Counted from the first letter of the stretch, positions 25,701-36,809 are shown. The stretch: 64,000 nucleotides of DNA from Enterobacter soli ATCC BAA-2102 (GCF_001654845.1 NZ_LXES01000030.1:20506-84505), one strand, 5' to 3'. The notes: generated by a model from the sequence alone, not told the origin. A program made the numbers and translations.

Positions 25701-25799
25701 TCACGCAATTACTTGCACAGCGGCAAAAATTTGCCAGGATAAAGAGGTCATACCAGTTATGACCTCTAATCCTATAACAACAGTAAAGGCTATTGCGCT

Positions 25800-26198
25800 A
25801 TGCAGACAAAAATCAAAGTCCGCGGGTATCACCTCGATGTGTACCAGCATGTGAATAATGCCCGCTATCTCGAATTTCTTGAAGAGGCTCGCTGGGACGG
25901 GCTGGAAAACAGCGAAAGCTTTCAGTGGCTGACCGCGCATAACATCGCATTCGTGGTCGTCAACATTAATATCAACTACCGTCGTCCGGCTGTGCTGGGA
26001 GATGTCCTTACCGTCACCAGCCAGGTTCAGCAGCTAAACGGGAAAAGTGGTGTGTTAAGCCAGGTGGTAACACTTGATCCTGAAGGGCAGGTGGTTGCCG
26101 ATGCGCTGATCACCTTTGTCTGTATTGATCTTAAAACCCAGAAAGCGCTGCCGCTGGAAGGTGAACTGCGTGAAAAACTGGAGTTGATGATCGTGTAG
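25800..26198 (+). CDS. fadM: Long-chain acyl-CoA thioesterase FadM
   Basis: Hotdog-fold thioesterase of the 4HBT family that hydrolyses long-chain and 3,5-dienoyl-CoA intermediates during beta-oxidation; FadR-regulated in E. coli. The protein has 132 residues, as in E. coli. The catalytic aspartate lies in the signature YHLDVYQHVNNARYLEFLEEARWD (residues 11-34). It ends before a convergent queC; a CGTGCTG...CAGCACG inverted repeat lies between them at about 26218-26250. Confidence 0.95.
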   Translation: MQTKIKVRGYHLDVYQHVNNARYLEFLEEARWDGLENSESFQWLTAHNIAFVVVNININYRRPAVLGDVLTVTSQVQQLNGKSGVLSQVVTLDPEGQVVADALITFVCIDLKTQKALPLEGELREKLELMIV

Positions 26199-26260
26199 GA
26201 GATGTTCAGGAGTCACCCGTGCTGCCGGCGTAAAACTGTTCGACAGCACGGCGAAGTAAC

Positions 26261-26956
26261 TTATTTCAGCCCGGTCTTTTTCTGCAAGGCTGCCATCACG
26301 CCAGCTTTATCAGCCAGATAATGGTTGAGCCCATTCGCACGCAGATTACAGGCCGCGCACTGGCCGCAACCGTCGCCCTTAATGCCGTTGTAGCAGGTGA
26401 GGGTTTCGCTGCGGACCATATCCAGTTTGCCCCAGTAGTCGGCCAGCGCCCAGGTCTCTGCTTTATCGAGCCACATCAGCGGCGTTTCAAAGCGGATATC
26501 TTTCGCCATCCCCAGATTTACCGCGTGATTGAGCGCTTTAACAAACTCATCGCGGCAGTCCGGGTAGCCGGAGAAGTCGGTTTCACAGACGCCGGTGATC
26601 ACGGCTTCGGCTTTCACCTGATAGGCGTAAATCGCAGTCAGGGTCAGGAACAGGATGTTACGGCCTGGTACGAAGGTATTCGGAATGCCGCTGGCATCAG
26701 GTTCGTAGTCAGGAACAGGAATACTGTCGCGGGTGAGGCTACTGACGGCCAGTTCATTCAGCAGCGTAACGTCCAGTACCTTGTGCGCACGCGCGCCCAG
26801 TTTCAACGCCAGTTCGCGGGCAACGTCGATTTCAGCACGATGACGCTGGCCATAATCGAAAGTTACACAGTGAACTTCATCATACTGATGAAGGGCCTGA
26901 ACCAGGCAGGTAGTGGAATCTTGTCCTCCGCTGAACACGACGACGGCACGTTTCAT
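26261..26956 (-). CDS. queC: 7-cyano-7-deazaguanine (preQ0) synthase
   Basis: ATP-dependent conversion of 7-carboxy-7-deazaguanine to preQ0 in queuosine synthesis. The protein has 231 residues. The PP-loop SGGQDSTTC lies at residues 9-17. The C-terminal zinc site is formed by cysteines in [21 protein letters not shown]. It faces fadM and is preceded by ybaE in the same direction after 65 bases. Confidence 0.96.
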   Translation of the reverse strand: MKRAVVVFSGGQDSTTCLVQALHQYDEVHCVTFDYGQRHRAEIDVARELALKLGARAHKVLDVTLLNELAVSSLTRDSIPVPDYEPDASGIPNTFVPGRNILFLTLTAIYAYQVKAEAVITGVCETDFSGYPDCRDEFVKALNHAVNLGMAKDIRFETPLMWLDKAETWALADYWGKLDMVRSETLTCYNGIKGDGCGQCAACNLRANGLNHYLADKAGVMAALQKKTGLK

Positions 26957-27021
26957 AAATTATCTCGACAGTGACGGTAAAGCGTCATGTTACCGCCTGA
27001 CCACGACGGCGACCAGCTTCT

Positions 27022-28722
27022 TCACGATTTCGGTGCTGGCAACCAGGCCTGCGTGAAATCAAACCAGCCACGGGTATTCAGTTGGATACCGTTCACACCC
27101 GGAGGGGCGCTGATTTGATACTGGTAGTTGAACAAGGGCGTCAGCACTGCGCTCTCCATTAATCCAGTGAATATAGTTTTAAGACCGATATGCCGTGCTT
27201 GCTCATCGGCCTGGGTCTGAACCGCATCCAGTGTAGCCTGCAAATGGGCAAACTGAGGGGCGCTCAGCAGATGCGGCCAGAGCGCATCGCAGCGTAGCCA
27301 CTGCTCAAGGGTATATTCCGGTGCTTCGCCGATTAATCTGTCACCCATCATGATGTCCGCATCTGCAAGCCTCAGACAGCCATCCCACGTTTTCGCGTCG
27401 TGGAATATCACCGTAAGGTCACATCCTTGCTGCGCAAGATATTGTTTTAACTGGCTCGCCATCGTGTGTAGCTCGACGGGCAGATGGTAAATCAGGGTCA
27501 GCGTTTTCGGCAGTTGAACATCCCTGAGCACCGGCCACTGCGGAATACTCCATCCGGGGAGCATTTCCTGCGTTGGGGTAATCAGCCCCTCGTTCAGCGG
27601 TAGCGTATGCAAGAGTTCAGTGAGGTGGATGATATTGATCAGCCGTCTTGCCTGCATTTCGTTTAATCGTGGGCTCTGTTTCAGGGTGAGATAGCAAAAG
27701 CCCAGGCTGGTGCTATTACTCACCAGACGCAGGCTGGCCAGTTCGTCGGGCTCCCCAATGGCGATTTGCACGGGATGACGGCAGCTTGTACCCAGCCCAT
27801 AGTCAAAGAGTGTCGGTGTTATCCAGAACTCAATCGCTTTTAACAGGGGATGGCTCAGGTGATATTGCTCGTGACTCTCCAGGCGAACCAGATCGGGATC
27901 ATACACGGTCAGACGGAACGGCCCGCTGCCCGTCATGGCCTGTTCAGGATGCGCCAGGCGGCTGCAATACGTCGCCAGCCGGTGCGCAAGCCAGTAATCC
28001 GGCTGATGCAAAATAAAGGTCAGGCACTGGGGATGCGTCACGTCGATGCGCGAGACACTCTGGAACAGTTTACGCAGGGCCGGTAAGGCCAGCAGTGCTG
28101 TCAGACTTTGCTGTAGCTGCACCGTTTCGACTTTATCGCCGTTGTGCCAGTGCAGCGTGGAGCGGATGTAAAAATCCCAGCGTAGCCCATCGGCTGATAC
28201 CTCCCAGTGGTGAGCAAGATCGCCCGTGGGTTCGCTGCTGGTGCCGTTAAAACGCGTCAGCCCGGAGAACACTTGCCCTGCCAGGTGCTGCTCTGCTCGC
28301 CCGGGTAAAAAGCCCGGGACAAGTGGATCCAGGGAACGGTAATAGGGGATCCGCAGCGTCGGGGTGTCATTTTGCCAAAGCCCTCCCAGATAAGGGTGGA
28401 GCAGCGCGCGCAAATCTTCCGGCGCAAGCTGCGCCAGCTCCAGCGCGTTATGCTGGTGCCCGCTTTTGAGTGCCTCTTCCATCATCTCATTACGCAGCGA
28501 TTCCGGCGTGACATGAAACGTGAGAGTGCCGCGCTTACCGCGCCCGGACTGGGCCTGCCAGCTTAACCAGCCAGCCTCCTGTGCCTGGCGCAAGAGTGTG
28601 CGCACATGCCGCTCACTGCAAAAACAGCGGCTGGCGAGCTCAGTAATGGTGACCTGCTGCGGCGCACCTGCTGAAGGTTGCCACAGGCGTTGATACTGGT
28701 TGAGGCGATTAAGCTGGCGCAT
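27022..28722 (-). CDS. ybaE: SgrR-family DNA-binding solute-binding protein YbaE
   Basis: The protein has 566 residues, as in E. coli YbaE, with the domain order of SgrR. The N-terminal winged helix (about 1-110) contains [42 protein letters not shown] region related to bacterial extracellular solute-binding family 5 follows (about 160-560). SgrR controls sgrS in glucose-phosphate stress, but YbaE's own ligand and targets are unknown. It is divergent from cof, with 102 bases between the start codons. Confidence 0.88.
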   Translation of the reverse strand: MRQLNRLNQYQRLWQPSAGAPQQVTITELASRCFCSERHVRTLLRQAQEAGWLSWQAQSGRGKRGTLTFHVTPESLRNEMMEEALKSGHQHNALELAQLAPEDLRALLHPYLGGLWQNDTPTLRIPYYRSLDPLVPGFLPGRAEQHLAGQVFSGLTRFNGTSSEPTGDLAHHWEVSADGLRWDFYIRSTLHWHNGDKVETVQLQQSLTALLALPALRKLFQSVSRIDVTHPQCLTFILHQPDYWLAHRLATYCSRLAHPEQAMTGSGPFRLTVYDPDLVRLESHEQYHLSHPLLKAIEFWITPTLFDYGLGTSCRHPVQIAIGEPDELASLRLVSNSTSLGFCYLTLKQSPRLNEMQARRLINIIHLTELLHTLPLNEGLITPTQEMLPGWSIPQWPVLRDVQLPKTLTLIYHLPVELHTMASQLKQYLAQQGCDLTVIFHDAKTWDGCLRLADADIMMGDRLIGEAPEYTLEQWLRCDALWPHLLSAPQFAHLQATLDAVQTQADEQARHIGLKTIFTGLMESAVLTPLFNYQYQISAPPGVNGIQLNTRGWFDFTQAWLPAPKS

Positions 28723-28824
28723 GATAAACCCGGAACAATAATTTCCATCTATTCACTATTACTTCCGTATATCTCAGGCAATACTGATGCACAAGTTAAA
28801 CGCATCACATTTTCGGGAGTAATC

Positions 28825-29643
28825 ATGGCCAGGCTCGCTGCATTTGATATGGACGGCACTCTGTTAATGCCGGATCACCGTTTAGGCGATAAAACCCTGA
28901 ATACCCTGAAGCGCCTGCATGAGCATGATATTACCCTGACTTTTGCCACGGGCCGCCATGTGCTGGAAATGCGCCATCTGCTCGGGGCTTTTTCGCTGGA
29001 TGCGTTTCTGATAACCGGCAACGGGACGCGAATTCACTCCGTTGAAGGGGATGTATTGCATCGTCAGGATCTCAGCCCGGAAGTGGCGGATATTGTGCTG
29101 CACAGTACCTGGGATACCCAGGCCAGCGTGCATGTCTTTAATGACGAAGGGTGGTTTACCGGGCGAGAAATACCGGAAATGCTGCACGCACATGTCTATA
29201 GCGGTTTTAAATATCAGTTAATCGATCTCCGCCGTATTCCCGCGCACTCGGTGACGAAAATCTGTTTCTGCGGCGATCATGACGATCTGTGCCGTCTGCG
29301 CATTCAGCTTAATGAGGCATTAGGCGACCGTGCACATTTGACGTTCTCAGCGGTTGATTGCCTGGAGGTGCTGCCAGTGGGCTGCAATAAAGGTTCCGCG
29401 CTGGCGGTACTGAGCAACCATCTGGGCTTCACGATGCAGGATTGTATGGCGTTTGGCGACGCCATGAACGACCGCGAGATGCTGGGAAGCGTCGGCCGCG
29501 GTCTGATTATGGGGAATGCGATGCCGCAGCTTAAAGCGGAGCTACCTCATCTGCCCGTTATTGGACACTGCCGTAACGAAGCCGTGTCCCACTTTTTGAC
29601 TCATTGGCTGGACAAAAACAACCTCCCATATTCCCCCGAATAG
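28825..29643 (+). CDS. cof: HMP-PP phosphatase Cof, HAD family
   Basis: Cof-type haloacid dehalogenase-like phosphatase, known to hydrolyse the thiamine intermediate HMP-PP and other sugar phosphates. The protein has 272 residues from ATG 28825. Motif I is [12 protein letters not shown] at residues 7-18, motif [15 protein letters not shown] near residue 212, and the Cof cap domain lies between. A terminator follows at 29658. Confidence 0.95.
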   Translation: MARLAAFDMDGTLLMPDHRLGDKTLNTLKRLHEHDITLTFATGRHVLEMRHLLGAFSLDAFLITGNGTRIHSVEGDVLHRQDLSPEVADIVLHSTWDTQASVHVFNDEGWFTGREIPEMLHAHVYSGFKYQLIDLRRIPAHSVTKICFCGDHDDLCRLRIQLNEALGDRAHLTFSAVDCLEVLPVGCNKGSALAVLSNHLGFTMQDCMAFGDAMNDREMLGSVGRGLIMGNAMPQLKAELPHLPVIGHCRNEAVSHFLTHWLDKNNLPYSPE

Positions 29644-29657
29644 TGAGACCCTTCCAG

Positions 29658-29687
29658 CAAGCCAGACTTCGGTCTGGCTTTTTTTAT
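29658..29687 (+). terminator. cof terminator
   Basis: AAGCCAGAC, loop TTCG, GTCTGGCTTTTTTTA. The A tract on the other side is poor, so it acts mainly on the plus strand. Confidence 0.92.
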
Positions 29688-29713
29688 TTCAGCAGCTGCG
29701 CGATTTGCGCCTT

Positions 29714-30730
29714 TCAGGGTTCAATATCACCGATATTCGCCTGCACCCACTCTGCGTTGTAATAGGTATCAAGATAACGCTCGCCGCTGTCGCACAGCAG
29801 CGTAACGATAGAGCCGGTGCGACCTTCATCGCGCATCCGCACGGCCAGTTGCAACGCGCCCCACATGTTTGTGCCCGTAGAGGCACCCACTTTGCGGCCG
29901 AGCTGTGTTTCCAGCCAGTGCGCTGTCGCAACGCTTGCTGCATCTGGTACGCGCAGCATTTCGTCGACGACATCAGGAATAAACGAGGGCTCAACGCGCG
30001 GGCGGCCAATACCTTCAATTTTACTTCCCACCGGGCTACGCAGTGCGGCATCGCGGGTTTGCCAGTAGTCGAGAAATACGGAGTTCTGCGGGTCAACCAC
30101 CATCAACTGTGTGTCGTAACCCTGGCAGCGGATGTAGCGGCCAATGGTGGCCGACGTGCCGCCCGTGCCTGCGCTCATCACAATGTATGAAGGAACGGGA
30201 TGAGGTTCGTGCGTCATCTGGCGGAAGATACTGTCCGCGATGTTGTTATTCCCGCGCCAGTCCGTTGCCCGCTCGGCAAAAGTGAACTGATCCATATAGT
30301 GACCATTCAGCTCGCGAGCCAGCATTTCAGAAGCGGCGTAAATTTCGCAGGCGCTTTCCACAAAGTGGCAACGCCCGCCGTAAAACTCAATTTGCTCAAT
30401 TTTGCGTTTGGCCGTGCAGTAGGGCATGACGGCGATAAACGGCAGGCCTAACAGCCGGGCAAAATAGGCTTCGGATACCGCGGTGGAGCCTGATGACGAT
30501 TCAATGATCGTGGTGCCTTCTTTAATCCAGCCGTTACACAGACCGTATAAGAATAGCGAGCGGGCCAGACGATGTTTCAGGCTACCGGTAGGATGAGTGC
30601 TTTCATCTTTCAGGTAGAGCTGAATGCCCGCAAATCCAGGCAGAGCGAGGCGGATTAAATGGGTATCTGCCGAGCGCTGATAGTCGGCATTTATTTCGCT
30701 GATGGCATGTTTGACCCAGGTGCTATTCAT
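29714..30730 (-). CDS. cdsH: PLP-dependent cysteine desulfhydrase, CdsH/CcdA type
   Basis: Fold type II PLP enzyme of the cysteine synthase/cystathionine beta-synthase family, with 338 residues. The PLP lysine lies in [13 protein letters not shown] near residue 53, and the phosphate loop is [12 protein letters not shown]. Sequence class alone would fit cysteine synthase. The position divergent to decR matches Salmonella CdsH (STM0458) and Pantoea CcdA, which break down cysteine to H2S, pyruvate and ammonia. E. coli K-12 lacks this gene here. The specific function is therefore inferred from context. Confidence 0.8.
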   Translation of the reverse strand: MNSTWVKHAISEINADYQRSADTHLIRLALPGFAGIQLYLKDESTHPTGSLKHRLARSLFLYGLCNGWIKEGTTIIESSSGSTAVSEAYFARLLGLPFIAVMPYCTAKRKIEQIEFYGGRCHFVESACEIYAASEMLARELNGHYMDQFTFAERATDWRGNNNIADSIFRQMTHEPHPVPSYIVMSAGTGGTSATIGRYIRCQGYDTQLMVVDPQNSVFLDYWQTRDAALRSPVGSKIEGIGRPRVEPSFIPDVVDEMLRVPDAASVATAHWLETQLGRKVGASTGTNMWGALQLAVRMRDEGRTGSIVTLLCDSGERYLDTYYNAEWVQANIGDIEP

Positions 30731-30845
30731 CGTATGTATCCGTTTGTCATTTTGTGCCCAGCATAGCGAAAAGCACAGAAAAAATTGTTGCTATCTGACC
30801 TTTAAAATAGAATGAAGGGAGAAAAATTTTCTCTGCGAGGTGGGT
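30731..30845. promoter_or_regulatory. cdsH-decR divergent promoter region
   Basis: This AT-rich 115-base gap lies between two divergent starts, with AAAAATTTTCTCTGC near 30821-30836. DecR and its Lrp-type relatives bind such regions. No exact site can be defined by eye. Confidence 0.45.
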
Positions 30846-31304
30846 ATGCTAGATAAAATTGACCGCAAGCTTCTTTCATTGTTGCAAAGCGACTGCACCC
30901 TCTCTTTGCAGGCGCTGGCAGATGCCGTTAATCTGACCACCACACCGTGCTGGAAGCGCCTCAAAAAGCTGGAAGATGACGGCATTTTGCTGGGGCGTGT
31001 TGCACTTTTAGATCCCGAAAAATTGGGGCTTGGACTGACCGCATTTGTCCTGATAAAAACGCAGCATCACAGCAGCGACTGGTATTGCCGCTTTGTCACT
31101 CAGGTCTCTGAAATGCCGGAGGTTCTCGGGTTCTGGCGCATGGCAGGGGAATATGACTATCTGATGCGCGTCCAGGTGGCCGATATGAAGCGTTACGATG
31201 ATTTTTATAAGCGACTGGTCAACAGTGTACCGGGCTTGTCGGACGTCACATCGAGCTTTGCTATGGAACAAATAAAATACACCACAGCATTACCTATTGA
31301 ATAA
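30846..31304 (+). CDS. decR: Lrp/AsnC-type regulator of cysteine detoxification
   Basis: Lrp-family activator (formerly YbaO) that responds to cysteine and in E. coli induces the cyuPA cysteine desulfidase genes. The protein has 152 residues from ATG 30846; a GTG six bases upstream overlaps the ribosome site GAGGTG and is rejected. The N-terminal helix-turn-helix is [28 protein letters not shown]. The C-terminal RAM ligand domain contains [19 protein letters not shown]. Its neighbour cdsH is the probable target. Confidence 0.93.
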   Translation: MLDKIDRKLLSLLQSDCTLSLQALADAVNLTTTPCWKRLKKLEDDGILLGRVALLDPEKLGLGLTAFVLIKTQHHSSDWYCRFVTQVSEMPEVLGFWRMAGEYDYLMRVQVADMKRYDDFYKRLVNSVPGLSDVTSSFAMEQIKYTTALPIE

Positions 31305-31334
31305 CTTCGTAAAATACCTTCAGGAAAATACCGC

Positions 31335-33107
31335 GTGCGATTATTTGCCCAACTAAGCTGGTACTTTCGTCGGGAGTGGCAACGCTATCTCGGCGCAGTC
31401 TGCCTGCTTATTATCATTGCCATTCTGCAACTGATCCCGCCCAAAGTGGTGGGATATGTGGTGGATGGCGTCACCGAACAGCATTACACCACCGCACGGG
31501 TGTTGATGTGGATTGGCACGCTGGTGCTGACAGCGGTGATTGTCTACCTGCTGCGCTACGTCTGGCGCGTCCTGTTATTCGGGGCGTCTTATCAGCTCGC
31601 CGTTGAGCTGCGCGAAGACTTTTACCGCCAGCTGAGTCGCCAGCATCCCGAGTTTTACCTGCGTCACCGCACCGGGGATTTAATCGCCCGCGCCACCAAC
31701 GACGTTGACCGCGTGGTGTTTGCCGCCGGGGAAGGGGTGTTAACCCTGGTGGACTCTCTGGTGATGGGGTGCGCGGTACTGATTGTGATGTCGACACAAA
31801 TCAGCTGGCAGCTGACGCTGCTGGCCCTGCTGCCAATGCCGCTGATGGCGCTGGCGATCAATCGCTACGGCGAAAAGCTGCATGAGCGTTTCAAACTGGC
31901 GCAGGCGGCGTTTTCATCACTCAACGACCGCACCCAGGAGAGCATGACCAGTATCCGCATGATCAAAGCCTTTGGTCTGGAAGACAGACAGTCCGCGCTG
32001 TTTGCTGCCGATGCGGCGGATACCGGAGCGAAAAACATGCGGGTGGCGCGGATCGACGCGCGTTTTGACCCGACGATTTATATCGCTATCGGTATGGCGA
32101 ACCTGCTGGCTATCGGCGGCGGTAGCTGGATGGTGGTACACGACATGATGACGCTTGGCCAGTTAACCAGTTTCGCGATGTATCTGGGGCTGATGATTTG
32201 GCCAATGCTGGCACTGGCCTGGATGTTTAACATTGTTGAGCGAGGCAGCGCTGCCTACAGCCGTATTCGTGCCATGCTGGCCGAAGCGCCAGTGGTTAAC
32301 GACGGCAGTGAAACGGTGCCGGAAGGGCGCGGGATAATGAAAGCGGATATCGGTTCGTTTGCCTACCCGCAAACGGAACATCCGGTGCTTGAAAACGTCA
32401 ATTTCACGCTGCAACCGGGCCAGATGTTGGGCGTTTGCGGCCCGACGGGTTCCGGCAAAAGCACTCTGCTTTCGCTTATCCAGCGTCACTTTGATGTGAC
32501 TCAGGGCGATATTCGTTTCCACAATGTCCCGCTGACACGCCTGCTGCTGGACGACTGGCGCAGCCGCCTGGCAGTAGTCAGCCAGACGCCATTTTTATTC
32601 TCTGACACCGTCGCGAATAACATTGCTCTCGGCCACCCCACGGCGACGCAGGAAGAGATTGAACATGTCGCGCGTCTTGCCAGCGTTCATGACGATATTT
32701 TGCGTCTGCCGCAGGGTTATGACACCGAAGTGGGCGAACGTGGCGTAATGCTGTCCGGTGGGCAAAAACAGCGTATTTCGATTGCCCGCGCGCTGCTGCT
32801 GAACGCTGAAATCCTGATCCTGGATGATGCGCTTTCGGCGGTGGATGGCCGTACTGAACATCAGATCCTGCACAACCTGCGCCAGTGGGGCGAAGGGCGT
32901 ACGGTGATCATTAGCGCGCACCGCTTGTCGGCGCTGACCGAAGCCAGTGAAATTCTGGTAATGCAACACGGGCACATCGCCCAGCGCGGGCAACACGACC
33001 AGCTGACAGAACAACCCGGTTGGTATCGCGATATGTATCGTTATCAGCAGCTTGAAGCTGCGCTGGATGATGCTCCGGAGCAGGATGAGGAGACCACCAA
33101 TGCGTAA
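31335..33107 (+). CDS. mdlA: ABC exporter subunit MdlA (SmdA)
   Basis: Half-transporter with six transmembrane helices and one ATPase domain, paired with MdlB as a heterodimeric multidrug-type exporter (also called SmdAB). The protein has 590 residues with a GTG start at 31335. Walker A is GPTGSGKST near residue 371, the signature LSGGQKQR, and Walker [12 protein letters not shown]. An Asp thus replaces the usual catalytic Glu after Walker B, making one ATP site probably inactive. It overlaps mdlB by 8 bases. Confidence 0.95.
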   Translation: MRLFAQLSWYFRREWQRYLGAVCLLIIIAILQLIPPKVVGYVVDGVTEQHYTTARVLMWIGTLVLTAVIVYLLRYVWRVLLFGASYQLAVELREDFYRQLSRQHPEFYLRHRTGDLIARATNDVDRVVFAAGEGVLTLVDSLVMGCAVLIVMSTQISWQLTLLALLPMPLMALAINRYGEKLHERFKLAQAAFSSLNDRTQESMTSIRMIKAFGLEDRQSALFAADAADTGAKNMRVARIDARFDPTIYIAIGMANLLAIGGGSWMVVHDMMTLGQLTSFAMYLGLMIWPMLALAWMFNIVERGSAAYSRIRAMLAEAPVVNDGSETVPEGRGIMKADIGSFAYPQTEHPVLENVNFTLQPGQMLGVCGPTGSGKSTLLSLIQRHFDVTQGDIRFHNVPLTRLLLDDWRSRLAVVSQTPFLFSDTVANNIALGHPTATQEEIEHVARLASVHDDILRLPQGYDTEVGERGVMLSGGQKQRISIARALLLNAEILILDDALSAVDGRTEHQILHNLRQWGEGRTVIISAHRLSALTEASEILVMQHGHIAQRGQHDQLTEQPGWYRDMYRYQQLEAALDDAPEQDEETTNA

Positions 33108-34881
33108 GCTGGGAACGATGTGGCCAACGTTAAAACGACTGCTTTCCTATGGTTCGCCGTGGCGCAAACCGCTGTCGATTGCCGTGCTTCTGTTGTGGAT
33201 CGCGGCGATTGCTGAAGTGAGCGGCCCGCTGCTCATCAGTTATTTTATCGATAACATGGTGGCGAAACACTATCTGCCGCTGGGGCTGGTGGCGGGATTA
33301 GGCGTTGCCTACGTTGGGCTACAGCTGACGGCTGCCGGGCTGCACTATGCGCAGTCGTTGCTGTTTAACCGCGCGGCCGTCGGCGTCGTGCAGCAGTTAC
33401 GCACGGACGTGATGGATGCGGCGCTGCGCCAGCCGCTGAGCGAATTCGATACTCAGCCTGTCGGGCAAGTTATCTCGCGGGTGACCAACGATACGGAAGT
33501 TATCCGGGATCTGTATGTCACCGTCGTGGCGACGGTATTACGCAGTGCGGCGTTGATTGGCGCAATGCTGGTGGCGATGTTTAGCCTCGACTGGCGCATG
33601 GCGCTGGTGGCGATCACCATCTTCCCGGCAGTGCTGATTGTGATGGTTATCTATCAACGCTACAGCACGCCGATTGTTCGTCGCGTGCGTGCGTATCTGG
33701 CCGATATCAATGATGGCTTCAACGAAGTGATCAACGGCATGAGCGTCATCCAGCAGTTCCGCCAGCAGGCACGTTTTGGCGAGCGAATGGGGGAGGCCAG
33801 TCGTTCACACTACATGGCGCGAATGCAGACGCTGCGCCTGGATGGTTTCCTGTTACGTCCTTTGCTGAGTCTTTTCTCTGCGCTGGTGCTCTGCGGCTTG
33901 CTGATGCTGTTTGGTCTGACGTCAGGCGGCACTATTGAAGTGGGCGTGTTGTATGCCTTTATTAGTTATCTTGGGCGTCTCAATGAACCGCTGATTGAGC
34001 TCACCACGCAGCAATCCATGCTGCAACAGGCCGTGGTTGCGGGAGAGCGCGTCTTTGAGCTTATGGACCGGCCGCGTCAGACCTACGGTGATGATGACCG
34101 TAGTCTGCAAAGCGGTGCTATTACCTTTGATAATGTCTCATTTGCTTATCGTGATGACCGGCTTGTCCTCCAGGACGTTAGCCTTGATGTGCCGTCACGC
34201 GGCTTTGTGGCGCTGGTGGGCCATACCGGTAGCGGTAAGAGCACCCTCGCCAGTTTGCTGATGGGTTACTACCCGCTGACAAAAGGGGAGATCCGCCTGG
34301 ACGGGCGTCCACTGTCTTCCCTGAGCCACAATGTGCTGCGTAAAGGGGTGGCAATGGTGCAGCAAGACCCGGTGGTACTGGCGGATACCTTCTACGCCAA
34401 CGTCACGCTGGGTAGGCCTTATACGCATGAGCAGGTCTGGGCGGTGCTGGAAACCGTGCAGCTGGCAGAGCTGGCACGCGGTCTGCCCGAGGGTATCGAC
34501 ACCCGACTGGGCGAGCAGGGGAACAATCTCTCGGTTGGGCAAAAACAGCTGCTGGCGCTGGCGCGGGTACTGATTGAAACGCCGCAAGTGCTCATTCTTG
34601 ATGAGGCAACCGCCAGTATCGACTCCGGTACGGAGCAGGCTATCCAGCAGGCGCTGGCAGCCGTGCGCGATCATACAACGCTTGTCGTCATCGCCCACCG
34701 CCTGTCAACGATTGTTGATGCCGATACTATTCTGGTGCTGCATCGCGGCCAGGCCGTTGAGCGCGGGACGCATCGCCAGCTGTTAGAGGCGAAAGGGCGT
34801 TACTGGCAGATGTACCAGTTGCAGCTGGCGGGTGAAGAGCTGGCTGCCAGTGCGCGCGAAGAGGAGTCGCTCAGCGCCTGA
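33100..34881 (+). CDS. mdlB: ABC exporter subunit MdlB (SmdB)
   Basis: Partner half-transporter of MdlA, with 593 residues from ATG 33100, preceded by GATGAGGAG. The longer frame from 33052 lies inside mdlA. Walker A is GHTGSGKST, Walker [12 protein letters not shown] with the normal Glu, and the signature is the variant LSVGQKQ. Together the pair gives one canonical and one degenerate ATP site, as in BmrCD-like exporters. The stop lies at the edge of the glnK regulatory region. Confidence 0.95.
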   Translation: MRKLGTMWPTLKRLLSYGSPWRKPLSIAVLLLWIAAIAEVSGPLLISYFIDNMVAKHYLPLGLVAGLGVAYVGLQLTAAGLHYAQSLLFNRAAVGVVQQLRTDVMDAALRQPLSEFDTQPVGQVISRVTNDTEVIRDLYVTVVATVLRSAALIGAMLVAMFSLDWRMALVAITIFPAVLIVMVIYQRYSTPIVRRVRAYLADINDGFNEVINGMSVIQQFRQQARFGERMGEASRSHYMARMQTLRLDGFLLRPLLSLFSALVLCGLLMLFGLTSGGTIEVGVLYAFISYLGRLNEPLIELTTQQSMLQQAVVAGERVFELMDRPRQTYGDDDRSLQSGAITFDNVSFAYRDDRLVLQDVSLDVPSRGFVALVGHTGSGKSTLASLLMGYYPLTKGEIRLDGRPLSSLSHNVLRKGVAMVQQDPVVLADTFYANVTLGRPYTHEQVWAVLETVQLAELARGLPEGIDTRLGEQGNNLSVGQKQLLALARVLIETPQVLILDEATASIDSGTEQAIQQALAAVRDHTTLVVIAHRLSTIVDADTILVLHRGQAVERGTHRQLLEAKGRYWQMYQLQLAGEELAASAREEESLSA

Positions 34882-34960
34882 TGCACCAAAATCAGGCAAG
34901 GCGCTAACACTCACAACTGTTGGTGCAAAACTGAAACGCATCATGCACTGTCATGGTGCG
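34882..34960 (+). promoter_or_regulatory. NtrC enhancer sites upstream of glnK
   Basis: Two NtrC-like sites: TGCACCAAAATCAGGCA at 34882-34898, whose left half matches the consensus TGCACCAAAATGGTGCA, and TGCACTGTCATGGTGCG at 34944-34960, which has both half-sites. They lie about 145 and 85 bases upstream of the sigma-54 promoter core, a usual enhancer distance. Confidence 0.8.
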
Positions 34961-35033
34961 TTTTTTTTCGCCACTCCATCACTGAATGCCCTGCCGTGCT
35001 CATTGCGCCGCTTTTTCCCCCTTTTTTCAATTC

Positions 35034-35049
35034 TGGCACACCCCTTGCA
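35034..35049 (+). promoter_or_regulatory. Sigma-54 promoter of glnK-amtB
   Basis: TGGCAC at 35034-35039 and TTGCA at 35045-35049 with a five-base spacer form a perfect -24/-12 element. The glnK ATG lies 54 bases downstream. Confidence 0.95.
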
Positions 35050-35103
35050 ATATCTCCTGCGTGTTAGCTGCGGCCATTACCGAATTCTGACTGGAGGGGA
35101 TTT

Positions 35104-35442
35104 ATGAAGCTGGTTACGGTTGTAATCAAACCATTCAAACTTGAAGACGTTCGTGAAGCATTGTCTTCCATGGGTATTCAGGGACTGACTGTCACCGAAG
35201 TGAAAGGCTTTGGTCGTCAGAAAGGTCATGCCGAGCTTTATCGTGGGGCGGAATACAGCGTTAACTTCCTGCCTAAAGTGAAGATTGATGTCGCAATCGC
35301 TGACGATCAGCTTGATGAAGTGATTGATGTCATTAGCAAAGCGGCCTACACCGGCAAAATTGGCGACGGCAAAATTTTCGTTGCCGAGTTGCAGCGCGTG
35401 ATTCGTATCCGTACGGGCGAATCCGACGAAGCGGCATTGTAA
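35104..35442 (+). CDS. glnK: Nitrogen regulatory PII protein GlnK
   Basis: Trimeric PII signal protein that plugs the AmtB channel when nitrogen is ample and is uridylylated by GlnD under limitation. The protein has 112 residues. The T-loop tyrosine lies in YRGAEYSVNFLPK (Tyr51). The ATP/2-oxoglutarate region GDGKIFV and the C-terminal RIRTGE are intact. The ribosome site is GGAGGGG. It is first in glnK-amtB, 35 bases before amtB. Confidence 0.98.
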   Translation: MKLVTVVIKPFKLEDVREALSSMGIQGLTVTEVKGFGRQKGHAELYRGAEYSVNFLPKVKIDVAIADDQLDEVIDVISKAAYTGKIGDGKIFVAELQRVIRIRTGESDEAAL

Positions 35443-35477
35443 GTAACTCCTGGCACACAGTGATAGGGATCGAGAAA

Positions 35478-36764
35478 ATGAAGATAGCAACAATCAAAAC
35501 GGGTCTGGGTTCGCTGGCACTGCTGCCAGGCCTGGCAATGGCTGCCCCTGCGGTGGCAGACAAAGCCGATAACGCCTTTATGATGATCTGCACCGCGCTG
35601 GTGCTGTTCATGACTATCCCGGGCATTGCGCTGTTCTACGGCGGCCTGATCCGCGGTAAAAACGTCCTCTCCATGCTGACGCAGGTTGCCGTGACGTTCG
35701 CACTGGTGTGCGTGCTGTGGGTGGTCTACGGTTACTCGCTGGCCTTCGGCGAAGGCAATGCCTTCTTCGGCAACCTCAACTGGGCGATGCTGAAAAATAT
35801 CGAACTGACCGCGCTGATGGGCAGCTTCTATCAGTACATCCACGTTGCCTTCCAGGGGTCGTTCGCCTGTATCACTGTGGGGCTGATTGTTGGTGCACTG
35901 GCTGAGCGTATTCGCTTCTCTGCGGTGCTGATCTTTGTGGTGGTCTGGTTGACGCTCTCCTACGTGCCGATTGCGCATATGGTGTGGGGCGGTGGTCTGC
36001 TGGCGACGCACGGTGCGCTGGACTTCGCGGGCGGTACTGTTGTGCACATTAACGCTGCGGTAGCAGGCCTGGTTGGTGCATACCTGATTGGCAAACGTGT
36101 GGGCTTTGGCAAAGAAGCCTTCAAACCACACAACCTGCCAATGGTGTTTACCGGTACGGCTATCCTCTACTTTGGCTGGTTCGGTTTCAACGCCGGTTCA
36201 GCAAGTGCTGCGAACGAAATCGCTGCGCTGGCCTTCGTGAATACCGTGATTGCAACGGCGGGCGCTATCCTCTCCTGGGTATTTGGCGAGTGGGCTGTTC
36301 GCGGTAAACCTTCTCTGCTGGGTGCATGTTCTGGTGCGATCGCCGGTCTGGTTGGTATCACCCCTGCGTGTGGCTATGTAGGTGTAGGCGGCGCGCTGCT
36401 TATCGGTCTGGTTGCGGGGCTGGCTGGCCTGTGGGGTGTGACTGCGCTGAAACGTGTTCTGCGCGTTGATGACCCTTGCGATGTGTTCGGCGTGCACGGC
36501 GTGTGCGGCATCATCGGTTGTATCATGACCGGTATCTTCGCGGCGAAATCACTGGGTGGAGTGGGTTACGCAGAAGGCGTCACCATGGTTCACCAGGTGC
36601 TGGTACAGCTGGAAAGTATCGCCATCACCGTTGTCTGGTCTGCCGTTGTGGCCTTTATCGGCTATAAACTGGCTGACATGACCGTCGGTCTGCGTGTTCC
36701 GGAAGAGCAGGAACGCGAAGGTCTGGACGTCAACAGCCACGGCGAGAATGCGTATAACGCCTGA
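35478..36764 (+). CDS. amtB: Ammonium channel AmtB
   Basis: Trimeric inner-membrane ammonium transporter with 11 helices. The protein has 428 residues from ATG 35478, as in E. coli. The cleaved signal peptide ends LPGLAMA near residue 22. The pore histidine pair lies in YVPIAHMVWGG (His168) and VFGVHGVCG (His318), and the C-terminal tail that contacts GlnK ends HGENAYNA. It is co-transcribed with glnK from the sigma-54 promoter and followed by a strong terminator. Confidence 0.98.
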   Translation: MKIATIKTGLGSLALLPGLAMAAPAVADKADNAFMMICTALVLFMTIPGIALFYGGLIRGKNVLSMLTQVAVTFALVCVLWVVYGYSLAFGEGNAFFGNLNWAMLKNIELTALMGSFYQYIHVAFQGSFACITVGLIVGALAERIRFSAVLIFVVVWLTLSYVPIAHMVWGGGLLATHGALDFAGGTVVHINAAVAGLVGAYLIGKRVGFGKEAFKPHNLPMVFTGTAILYFGWFGFNAGSASAANEIAALAFVNTVIATAGAILSWVFGEWAVRGKPSLLGACSGAIAGLVGITPACGYVGVGGALLIGLVAGLAGLWGVTALKRVLRVDDPCDVFGVHGVCGIIGCIMTGIFAAKSLGGVGYAEGVTMVHQVLVQLESIAITVVWSAVVAFIGYKLADMTVGLRVPEEQEREGLDVNSHGENAYNA

Positions 36765-36772
36765 TAAACAGC

Positions 36773-36801
36773 AAAACGGCAACCTCAGGTTGCCGTTTTT
36801 T
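36773..36801 (+). terminator. amtB terminator
   Basis: AAAACGGCAACC, loop TCA, GGTTGCCGTTTTTTG. It shares its stem with the thiI/yajL terminator. Confidence 0.92.
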
Positions 36802-36809
36802 GTGTTTGT

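Noticed and set aside
26218..26250. Terminator between fadM and queC
   Set aside because: CGTGCTG and CAGCACG arms are present but the loop is long and no T tract follows, so I do not call it a terminator.
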